Positions 39,327 through 48,835 of a stretch of 64,000 nt of DNA are shown piece by piece (positions within the stretch are counted from its first letter, which is position 1; every line of letters begins with the position of its first letter). The stretch comes from Physcia stellaris (taxonomy: Eukaryota > Ascomycota > Lecanoromycetes > Caliciales > Physciaceae), in contig JABSSW010000010.1 of the NCBI GenBank assembly GCA_018902385.1, forward strand, positions 62,001-126,000, written 5' to 3'. Under the pieces are notes generated by a model. That model was not told where the DNA came from and searched no databases. It was given only the letters and a program-made list of their open reading frames with translations. Position numbers and translations under genes: made by a program.

Positions 39327-39616
39327 TGTAAAAGACATGACATCAGAGATGTATAGCAGAAACAATAATATAACTAGACTAATAATTGCAGAACTAATTG
39401 TTTTGCAAATTTCGCAATATATATTCGTTCTGTCTGTTCAATTGTACGAATTTCTGAATTTTTGCGCATGAATATCTAGTCGATATGCGATATTAATGCC
39501 GAATAACTAGTATGATAAAACTGATCGTCTCGTGAGTTGATATTTCGAATCTGCTTGATCTGAATTCTTGACAGTCGGAATCCGGTTCGCACTGTCTTGA
39601 ATTTTGAATTTTTACA
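39327..39616. repeat. Right LTR of the nested element
   Basis: Pairs with 33664-33954. It retains a few CC and GG steps (tcggaatccggttc) that are mutated in the left copy, so decay was uneven between the two LTRs. Confidence 0.93.
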
Positions 39617-40317
39617 CAAAAGTACAATCGCATGATCAAAGACTCATTCAATCGTCAAAGCATCGATGTTTGATTAAACGATTATTTGAAAATGTTGACT
39701 CTCGTTAAGCAAACGAAAATTGCTGAAATCATCGATAACAAACGAGTCTATCGTGATTTTTTACACGCAATCGACAAAATCGTATCTATTTTCGTTGAAA
39801 TACAATTATTTCAGCTAGACATTGTAACGAATCACGAAATTCAATTTTTTATTTTCATCGAGATTTTTCGACATCACATGCGTAGAAAAAAAGTTCGAAA
39901 AGAAAAAAAAAACGATATTCAATTCGACATTCGCTATTGACGAATACAATCACACAAATCATCGAAATCATTTTGACATTTCGTCATTTCGAGATCAAAA
40001 ACAATCTCGAGATTTTTGCATTTGCGAAAAGAAGCATTTTTACGACGATCGCTTCTATTTCAACGAGAAAATACGCTCAGATGATTTCAAACTGAACTCA
40101 GAAATCGTGATCAAAATAGACGAAGCGAAGAAAAATTCAAAAAGAAAAAACAAATAGAACAAAGATCAAACGAATTGACGAAAAACGTCAAAAGAAAAAC
40201 GATAACAAAAATAAAAAAGTCGAAATAGAATTTTTCGTCGTCATTCACGTCAATGTCATAGAGTCGTTTACAAACGATTCGTTCTCGTCAAGTTATTTTT
40301 TTCGTTCGTCATGATTT

Positions 40318-41270
40318 ATGAATCACGATTTCGACATTCACGTGATCAACAGCACAATGAAACAACGCTTTCAAAAAAAACGAAATTGCACAAACGAATC
40401 GAAAATTATGTTCGACATGAAATCATTTTCTATTTTGACATATGATCGAATGCGTATCAACGTCGATACGTTCACAGAAAAGAAATCAATGAAACTTCTA
40501 AACGTCAATTACGTATCAGACTTCATGATCAATATCGTCGCGAAAAACATTCTCGCAAACAAAAATTGCATTTTGATACAATTCATGAACATTTGCACAG
40601 AAACGATGCATCGATCGTTTTCGTGTCACGAGTAAAAACACATTACGTTTTCGAAAATAATAAATTTGAAGAAATGAACATTTTCGCAATCATCGTGCGA
40701 CAAAAATCTATTTTAGAATGACATCAATTTTTCGCTCATGCGAATAATGACGTCATACAGCATTTACAAAAAACAATTGAAAAAATGAAATTCATCAACA
40801 AAAATAAAATGTTTCTAACTAATAAATGCGAAGAATGTGCACTTTTCAAAACACATAAAATCGTATTCAAATTTTCTGAAAAGTCAAAAATTTCAAACAA
40901 ATCGTTTTATCGAATTATTTACGATTTCATCGATATGACAACGACATTGAACAAACACAAATGAATATTACACGTGACATGTTTCGAAACAGAATTTCAC
41001 ATGATATACACGCACGACAACAAAAAACAAATCACGAAAATTCTTATTCGAATCATTCACATTATCGAGATCAAATACAACGACAAAATGATATTTGTAC
41101 GTTTTGACGACGAACGCGCGCTAAACACTGTTTGAAATGACTATTGTGCATTCAAAAACATTACACATGAATTTTCGATCGTTGATATTTCAACACAAAA
41201 CGATCACAACGAACGATTAAATGACATATTGTTGATCAAATCACGAGCAATGAGATTCGAAACAAATTTA
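40318..41270 (+). pseudogene. Copia protease and integrase remnant
   Basis: 40318-40635 reads DIHVINSTMKQRF, then RINVDTFTEKKSMKLLNVNYVSDFM, matching the protease and pre-integrase part of fungal Copia polyproteins. From about 40720 broken frames give FFAHANNDVIQHLQK-like, KCEECALFKTHKIV (zinc-binding Cys pair) and YRIIYDFIDM, the start of the integrase core. Trp and Gly positions of the family are substituted or stop codons. Confidence 0.8.
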
Positions 41271-42303
41271 TCTGTTTATTTATGATCGTGAATCAATGAG
41301 ATCGCTGATTACATAATGAACCGTACATTTTTCAAAAAGCATGAATGAAAAACATCGTTCGAAATGATTATCGACAAAAAGTCGAATCTTGCTCACATCG
41401 TTCAATATGAAACAAAAACATATTTTTTGAATAAAAATATTTCGAAAAAGAAAAAGATGAAAATCAAAACACACATCGACTTTTTTGTAAAATATGACAG
41501 CATCAACATTTTTTTAATTTGAATTTCTAGTCAACGAAAAATTATACGCACACGTGATGTCACATTCAACGAAAATTTACGTTATCGTTTTAACGAAATA
41601 GATTTAGTTCAGCTCGTCAACGAGCTCTTTTTGATTAACGATACATTTGACATATCGCAAAGCGATTTCACGAAAATAATGAACATCGAATCAAACAACG
41701 ACGAAAATGTATGAAAATTAACATTTACAAAATTTATTATCGATCGCGATGCAAAGAAATTTCACAAACAAACAATTGAAAACGATTTTGAATCAAAATA
41801 TTTATTTTCATTTGTTTCATTTTCGTCAAAAGATGAAAACACGTCAAATACGTTTGATTTTTCGTATTTTTCGTCATTTGTCGTTACAGAAATCGTTACA
41901 AAAAATTTCTCGTCATTTGTCGTTGCAAAAACAATAAAGAAACTATTTTCGTTTGCATCGTCGTTGAAAAAGAAAAAATCGAAACATTGAACGAAAACAA
42001 CGATTGACGAAATCAATATTCAATTTGAAAAATTCATTTGTATTCGCAAATCAAATTCGTTTCGAAATTTCAATCATTTCATCGTTTTAAAAATGCATTC
42101 GCAGAAAAATGCGTTCATTTTATGAAACATTTATGATTTCACTCACGAAAAAAAAAGAAATCGCATCGTGACAATCTTTTCGTCGAATCACGTTTTTATC
42201 ATCAAATGTTCAAACATTTTGAAATCGTCGATTTTTACGAATCATTGACGTGAAAATCAAAACATTACAGTCAAAACAAATCTGAAAAAAATTTCATGAA
42301 ATC

Positions 42304-43850
42304 ATGTCAAACAAGCAAAAAGACTTTTATATTTATCACATGAATATTCAAATACAAATTCGACAACGAGAAATATTTGATAAAACACAAAATTCGATTG
42401 TGTGTTCGAAAAATTTTCAACAAATCGAGCAAAATGTCTACGCAACTACATTAACTATTAAAATTTTTCGAATTTTAATGATCATAATTACAGTTTTCGA
42501 TTTGAACACTCGTCAATATGACGCAATCAACGCATTCGCAAATAACGATATCGACGAATTTATCTATTGCAAATCGTTTGACGATTGGAAGAAAACAAAC
42601 AATGTGTTACTTTTTCTATTGAAAGCACTCTATGAACTGAAACAGTTTTCAACGTTATAATATCGTCATTTATCGATCACTCTCAACAATCTAAATCTAG
42701 AACAAATGTCAAACATCGAGTGTTTATTCATAAACGACTACATGATTGTTTTTTTCTTCGTGAATGATATAATCGTCATGTATTACTTTCAGTATTTCAA
42801 ACAAATCGACGTTTTCGAAAAAAAACTCTTCGAAACATACGAAATGAAAAATATCGATAAAATCGAATGATTTTTCAACATTCGCATTACACGCGATAAA
42901 AACAACAAACAACGTCGTTTTGTCAAAACAGTTATATCGACAAACTCATCAACAAATTCAACATTGATATGATCAAAAAAAAATCAAAATCATCAATACT
43001 CACTCATATTTCGATGATAAAGAATGAAAGTAATGTTATTTTTCAGAAAATTCATATGTATTAACAAAAAATCGACTCAGTCAATTTCGTTGCAACAATA
43101 ATTCGATCAGACGTGATCGTTGCAATTTCGTTATTATCAAAATATTTTACGAATTCATTTAAACATCATGCGAAGCAAACGACTCGAACGTTAAAATATC
43201 TAGCACACATCAAATATTACGTCATTGTCTACAAAAATCAAGCAAATTATACAATCATTATTTTTCTAATCTCGTCAAATGCGTCATTCGCAAACGATTT
43301 AAACATTCGTCAAAATTCAAATGAATATTGCTTCATGCTTTTCGACGATTTCATTGATTGAAAAATCACAAAACAAAAAACAATTATCACGAATTTCATC
43401 GAGATCGAATTGTTGATCATGTCAATGACGATCAACATCAAAATGTGATGAAATCGTTTTTTTGAATCAATACAAATGAACATGAAAAAATTCACTCACA
43501 TTCAATGCGATAATCGTCAAACTATACGAACGTTTACTATGTCAGCGATCAAATTAATCACTAAATTACGTCATGTCGATATACATCGTCACTGATTACG
43601 TCAAAAAATGCAAAAAAACACGATCAACATTCAATGAATTTTTACAACGAGTATTCTGATCGATGATTTCATCAAAATTTTATCATTTCAGAAGCAGAAA
43701 ACATTCGTGAAACTGATTGATTTAAAATCTATTTCGATATCAAAATCGAAAAAAAACAACGAATTCGATCAATCAAAAATCGAATAAATCGCATCATGAA
43801 TCGCATCGAAAAATGAATAAAACATCAAAAATAAAACGAAATATCAAATA
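42304..43850 (+). pseudogene. Copia reverse transcriptase and RNase H remnant
   Basis: 42304-42660 carries FDLNTRQYDAINAFANNDID, LLKALYELKQ and neighbouring residues typical of Copia RT. 43113-43361 carries ISLLSKYFTNSFKHHAKQT, TLKYLAHIKYYVIVY and SFANDLNIRQNSNEYCFMLF, the end of RT and RNase H. From about 43540 broken frames resemble LRHVDIH...WL and the C-terminal end of the polyprotein. It is decayed, but clearly plus strand. Confidence 0.88.
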
Positions 43851-43868
43851 TTTTCTTCTAAAAAGATG

Positions 43869-44012
43869 TGTAGAACTAAGTGATCAATCAAAAATCGTCA
43901 AGAGTTTAGTAACTAATGCGCACTTCAATGACATTAGATGTTAAAAATCATGTAAATTAGCACTTCATAAAACATCATGCAATCAATGACTTATTTATCC
44001 AGAAGTCTTACA
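43869..44012 (+). repeat. Copia 3' LTR
   Basis: Pairs with 32904-33047 and is followed directly by the AACAC duplication and then by island-type DNA. Confidence 0.95.
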
Positions 44013-44430
44013 AACACGCGAACAACCATTACCACTCGAAAGTGAGCACTGATTTTAGCCAAGCACTTCCATTCGGCTTTTCCTGTTGGCTTCAATGAAG
44101 CCACCCCCTTTTATCAGCAGGTCTGCACAAAAGCTTCACATCTGAACCAGTCAAGACTGCGAAAATATTCCCATGTAGCATTATCATGTAGTGCAGACCG
44201 GATTCCGCCCCAAACACGGAGGTACTAATTTTGGATTTGGCCTAATCTGTCATGCCCGGCCCCCATCATTAAACATTAAGGGCAGATATAAATCGGGCGG
44301 CCTTCGTCGAAATGTTTCACTTTTATTGGGATCTGGTGGATGCCACTTCTTGAGAAAGACCCGTGAAACCCGCACGATCCAGTTATATAGTACAGGTCCT
44401 ATCAAGGCTTTCAAATCCGATTCATAGGTA

Positions 44431-45891
44431 ATGAACGCACCATCGCGCGTTGGAAAGTATGGTCTGCAAAAACCACCCTCCCTTCTAAGATTACTCGAAA
44501 ATTGGGAACTTAGGGATTTCACTTTCCTAGCGTCACCCAAAGAAGTCTTGGGAGAGTGTCACCTCTCCCATGATCGGGACACCTTGCTCCCAGTACAAAA
44601 AGATATACAGGAGTTCATTGATTACGGTCTTTTTGGCTGCGGACCTTTCATTGAAAGATTGACCATCATTGGACGAGCAGTATGTTGTCGGAAACACCAA
44701 GTGAAGGAGATCACACAGTATTTCACATATTCTGGGTTGCGGACGAGCCTGGAGGCCGAGAATGGGAGGTAGATGAACTCGCTTTCTTTAGCCTCAACAC
44801 CGATCAATCACGGCCTACGACTCCAATAGGAATCCAGACTGGCCACGATGCAGTCTGCGCGATCGACAGGCTGAAGGTCTATGTTGAGGCAGTGGACGAT
44901 TTTGAGAGGGACGATCTGTACCAGGCTATCACGAATCTTACCATGCAGTGGCTCGCCAGGCAGGCTCTTCAAAATTTTGAGCCGTTCGAGCACAGAGTGA
45001 AGCTTGCCTTAGTGCGTGCACGCAATTTAAGCATGAATGGCCAGTCCACTCGGGTAATCCCCAATATTGATCGGTCGACCTTCAATGCGGTCCAAATGAC
45101 CTTGAGTGCAAGGTTTAGAGAGCTTAACCGCCTCGAGTTGAACTCCGTACCTCGATTTGCCGATCATATAGACAATACTGATGGCCTATGGAGTTGCTTG
45201 AAGTCCAAAACCCAGCATGGTAGCCCGTCAGCCACCGCCAATGCTCCGGAAAAGCCGGTGTCTGATAGCATCGCAACCCTGCTAGATATAGGGATCGCTG
45301 CGACGCCTAGTCAGGCACCTGATGTGCCGGCTCTAAAAAAGTCGCCTATGTTCGTATATCCGCTAAATTCGATCCAAGCGATCGAAATATAACTTCTCAG
45401 GCTTCTCATTTCCTCTTTGACTCTGATATTGATCGATCCAGGAGGCTGCTAGATCGGACAAAGATAGCACAGGAAGCTCTTATATTGCTACAGACATCTA
45501 TTGTACTCGATCAAAAGGATCCTGTAGCTGGCAAAGGCTATGTGTTAATCAGCCAATCCTCCTTCTTTCTAGGTCAAACCAGAATTGGGCACTAGACTCA
45601 AGATCCAAGCAGCAATTTTTCATAGGGCTGTCAAGTTCTCAAAGCGAATGAATTACGGGCCATGTCTGTCTGAATTGAGTCCAGACATAGTCGACTATTA
45701 AGAGACATAATCCACTTGGAGCTTCTGGACAAACGACGAGAAGCATTCGAGTGCGGTTGCAAAAATAATATCACACTAAACTGGTTCGGGATAGATTTCG
45801 AAGACGCGATTAAGACGGCGAATAAATGGGTCAACTGGATGGATCAAGAGCCATACTCTCCTACAGGGAACCTCAAAGGGGGCTACAGCTA
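44431..45891 (+). pseudogene. Fragments of an unidentified protein-coding gene
   Basis: Consecutive plus-strand frames look coding but do not join: 44431-44772 (113 codons), 44682-45392 (236 codons, including VFHIFWVADEPGGREWEVDE), a frame-shifted continuation at about 45365-45594 (SDIDRSRRLLDRTKIAQEAL), and about 45700-45891 (HLELLDKRREAFECGCKNN, then NWFGIDFEDAIKTANKWV). The pattern fits one gene with several frameshifts or unrecognised introns. I do not recognise the family. It is the first genic sequence to the right of the Copia element. Confidence 0.45.
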
Positions 45892-46072
45892 GAAATGGAC
45901 CAATCACAGGTTTCAGTCTTGGTAAACGATTTCATATTATTTCCATTGGGATACGACAGCGCGGCAAGTCATGAAAAGGCCTTGAGGTAGCACACTGAGT
46001 CATTTTCCGTTGATGCAGCTATCAGAAACATGCTCCCTTGACGACATTTGACCCGTAGACTCCCATGATTGC

Positions 46073-46592
46073 ATGTTTATAGTGGATATGGCGGACTGGA
46101 GCCCCGAGCTAGACGAATGGAGTTGGTATTGGTGGCAGGAGCTCTGGCATGAGGCTTTTGCCGTTGATGCAATGTGCGTCAGACGTTGGCAGGTGGGCTA
46201 TGTTTATAAACATCAAGCTTGTTTCAATGAGCACAGGAATATAACTCGTCTGGTTTCCGTCGAAAATAGCAGTTCGCCACCACCAATCGGAAGCACAAAA
46301 TAACATTGCACGTTTGATAGCAATGGACCTCAATAGTATCGCGGCTCTACTGGAAATGGATCGTCCCATAAGTCGCATGGAATACGCTATATTGGAAGCA
46401 AGGTTTTGGCACTTGTCGCGCATAAAAGGCCGAAAGTGGAGAGCGGTCGCATGGAAAGTATTGCCGTCGTCACGCGGGCGGCAGAACAGTCCCACAGTAA
46501 AGTGCCTTGAAAACCCGGAAGGATGTCAAAAGCCAGCGGGTCGACGCATTTTTGAATGTTCATTATTTTTGGCTTCGATCCCCTTCGGTTGA
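46073..46592 (+). other. Two adjoining open frames of unknown nature
   Basis: 46073-46303 (76 codons; SPELDEWSWYWWQELWHEAF, rich in Trp) and 46314-46592 (92 codons; MDRPISRMEYAILEARFWHL) have amino-acid usage like real protein and lie between the fragment cluster and the secreted-protein gene. They may be exons of the same decayed gene as 44431-45891. No family recognised. Confidence 0.35.
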
Positions 46593-46610
46593 ACGTTGTG
46601 TGAAACCAAC

Positions 46611-47254
46611 ATGCTTCTTTATTCGTCGCTACATATCTTGTTGAGGCTTGTTCTTCTGTCCTTCTCAGTATCTACGCCTTTACCGGAAACCACTTTATCC
46701 AGACTTTCAGCTAGCATTGAATCTCCTAATCACTTATCCCTGGGTCGAGCGAACTTGAATCAGAACACCCAAGCGTAAGCTGTTGTTTCCTTGAAAATGC
46801 AAGCATCTAAGATGCCGTAATCAGGAACCTCACAGCCTGGCCCCCCGTTCCCTTTCCAATACGGATTTTCAACCACATCGGTGCGCGCATTCAAGTCTTC
46901 AAAACCTACGCTGTCGGCACCCGAGAACAAGCCGAAGAAGCCCAGCGCCTCATTGCCGGAGAGATTCACTACCTTGAGACTCATCCCGCGACTATTGGTC
47001 CCAAAGATCTTAGTGTTGAGGCGCACTTCACGTCTATCTGGCTGGGTTGTCATGCTTGGTTGAATCCGAGGAGTAGATGGAATCAGGCCTTTGCGATCGA
47101 CATGCTGAGGAGCCTCCAAGAGTGGATCAAATCGAAAGGATTCCAGGAGGGAGAATTTGATGTTACAGATGAAAATCAAGCGTGGGTGGCGACATGTCGA
47201 ATTCTGATGCATGTCCCTTATCCTGGAAGTAGGTTGGGAGTGAGCGATGCTTGA
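46611..47254 (+). CDS. Probable secreted protein, two exons, 197 residues
   Basis: The ATG at 46611 starts a typical signal peptide (LLYSSLHILLRLVLLSFSVS, then TPLPE). Exon 1 ends at 46774. A 50-nt intron (46775-46824, GTAAGC...AATCAG) brings the reading exactly into the frame of exon 2 (46825-47254); the exons total 594 nt, or 198 codons with stop. The mature part begins NLTAWPPVPFPIRIFNHIGA and contains TREQAEEAQRLIAGEIHYLE, FTSIWLGCHAW and ENQAWVATCRILM, with two cysteines. No catalytic motif is seen. Short secreted proteins of this shape are common in fungi, and some act as effectors when next to transposon blocks, but that role is inference. The minus-strand frame 46760-47212 is a shadow of this gene. 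Confidence 0.72.
46775..46824 (+). other. Intron of the secreted-protein gene
   Basis: Donor gtaagc, acceptor aatcag, 50 nt, within the usual fungal size. Splicing removes the TAA that ends the signal-peptide frame and keeps the frame. Confidence 0.7.
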
Positions 47255-48116
47255 CTTACTGTAGAGTAAGTAAAGTGTTTAAATGAGCACGCAATCCCTG
47301 AAATCTTGTCAATATTATTTGTGCTCGTCAGGATTCTGTAGAATGATCCGAGCTTTGGTTCCTCGCGACTTCTTAGCCTTGCCTGGATTTTCGGTAGCAA
47401 ATGTTTTGATGACGAAAGATGGATGACTGAGTTTATCAATCAAGTAGCTCATTAGTGAACATACTCTTGGAATAGCTTTTGGGATTGGTTTTCGGGCTCG
47501 CGAGCACAGGACTTGAGCACCAAGGTCAGCGCTGGCACAAGTATTACACAGGGTAGTATTTCAGAAGGTGACAAAGGTGTTCCAAAAGCATACGAGCATA
47601 TCTATCTCATGTGGAGCATTGGTGGTCTTCGAGAAGAGCGTGATTGACTGACGACATGTGAGATGCGACAGAGGACAAAGCCCCATCATTTAGTGTTCCG
47701 CCTCTTGTGATATTTCAACCCCTTCTCGCTCATAGTACCGATCATGTTTCGGGTCGTAGAGGCCCTATTGAACGGCGGACTTGACCTCTAATTGTCTTAA
47801 TGAGCTCAGGTGTGAACATAAGAGAATTGTGAGAGAATTGTGAGACCAAACGGACGAGATCTTGCGGCACTTGAGCACTCGTGGAAGATGTATAAATTGC
47901 ACACAAGACGTGTGTCTAGTACGCCATGTGGATTTATACGGGCGCTCGATTTCGTTGTTCAGAAGAACATGATTCGGAAAAGCTGAGGCGACTGTGTGCT
48001 TTAAGACCCTTATAAGAGTAGGATCTCTCTCTTCTTCCAAATGCCGGGCCTGCCCCTAGAACCGTTCTATATTTTGTCCACTTTTTACACATTCGGTCGG
48101 AATTCCAACAACTGGA
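47255..48116. other. Intergenic region, nothing recognised
   Basis: Island-type composition with short frames only. It separates two genes whose 3' ends face each other (secreted-protein gene from the left, membrane-protein gene from the right). Confidence 0.5.
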
Positions 48117-48538
48117 TCAAACCCCTCTTGTGTCCTTCGCATTCTCCGGCACAGGGTCCATCTTGGGACCCAAGTTCCCCTTCTCGCCTGGCTGGTTTGT
48201 GCCCTTCTCGATGCCGACGTCCGAAATTCCGGAGTCCGACGCGACCTGGTATATTCCATCAGCGACTGTCAGATTCAGGGTGCAGCACAGCCAGAGTTGA
48301 AGTAAGAATGACGAGGCGGCTGTGAGGTAAAGCGGTCTGACGTACAGCTGCCTCTCCTGGCGCTTTGCCCTCAGTATGGCCACCAGCGTTAGAGGCACCT
48401 TCGCCGTGCTCTGGAGAACAAGTGTTAGTGGCCGAGATGGCTTTTGGGAATGCAGGGAGTGAGGGTAGTACTCTCGGCTTGCTGCTTCAGAAACTTATCG
48501 CTGGCGCCAGAACCACCGGGGGTCTTGGAGTGGGGCAT
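48117..48538 (-). CDS. Probable small membrane protein, two exons
   Basis: The ATG at 48538 (minus) starts a short Ser/Gly/Lys-rich N-terminus (GGSGASDKFLKQQAE). After a likely intron the second exon reads STAKVPLTLVAILRAKRQ, then a hydrophobic segment (LYLTAASSFLLQLWLCC), NLTVADGIYQVASDSG and a Gly/Lys-rich tail ending at 48117. The hydrophobic stretch of about 20 residues predicts one membrane span. The exact splice sites are uncertain (donor GTACTA or a nearby site; acceptor TTCTCCAG). No family assigned. The gene lies about 130 bp from the inverted-repeat element. Confidence 0.45.
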
Positions 48539-48671
48539 CGTAACGGTTGGTAAGGCAGGTGATTTAAACGGATCAGAATCAGGAAGGAGTACCGAGTGCA
48601 GAGACGATGGTTCAAAGGGTTTTGGAAGTTGGGAGGTGTAGGAGGGCCGACGAAAACTGTGAAAACATTTA

Positions 48672-48835
48672 CAGTCGTTTTAAAAAAGGTTGGCGGTCGC
48701 ACGGGCCGAGGTTGGGAGTTTTTTCACCACACACCAAAATTGGGTGAGAGGTTTGAAAAATCTCATCGTCATGTAGAGTAATCATTATATCGTAATAAAA
48801 CTTTGTATAATTTTTTTGATGTTGCATTTCTTCAA
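48672..48835. repeat. Left terminal inverted repeat
   Basis: Its outer part of about 100 bp has island-type composition and its inner part is AT-rich. It pairs with about 52660-52840, sharing ggttggcggtcgcacgggcc. Confidence 0.85.

Larger units (their letters stand above)
33664..39616. mobile_element. Nested LTR element without recognisable coding domains
   Basis: LTRs of about 290 bp (33664-33954 and 39327-39616, tgtaaaagacat...ttttaca) are flanked by the target duplication CAAAA (33659-33663 and 39617-39621). It is inserted about 610 bp inside the Copia 5' LTR. Across 5.4 kb of interior I found no gag, RT or integrase motif on either strand, although the surrounding Copia domains are still readable at similar decay. 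That suggests a large non-autonomous element, or a class too diverged to see. The interior has degenerate tandem repeats at about 34540-35120 and 35600-36120. Confidence 0.9.
32904..44012 (+). mobile_element. Ty1/Copia LTR retrotransposon, split by a nested insertion
   Basis: 144-bp LTRs (32904-33047 and 43869-44012, tgtagaacta...ttaca) are flanked by the 5-bp target duplication AACAC (32899-32903 and 44013-44017). Internal fragments on the plus strand follow Copia order: protease (40318-40635), integrase (about 40720-41270), reverse transcriptase (42304-42660), then RNase H (43113 to about 43850). The total is 11.1 kb; subtracting the nested element at 33664-39616 leaves about 5.15 kb, a normal Copia size. 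The element sits between two parts of one former gene island. Confidence 0.95.

Noticed and set aside
46760-47212. 150-codon minus-strand gene
   Set aside because: It lies opposite the exon 2 frame of the secreted-protein gene, whose splice structure and signal peptide are more convincing.
48117-48325. Plus-strand gene at 48041-48325
   Set aside because: The minus-strand frame has a membrane segment and a plausible start and splice; the plus frame is Pro/Ser/Arg-rich in the manner of an antisense frame.
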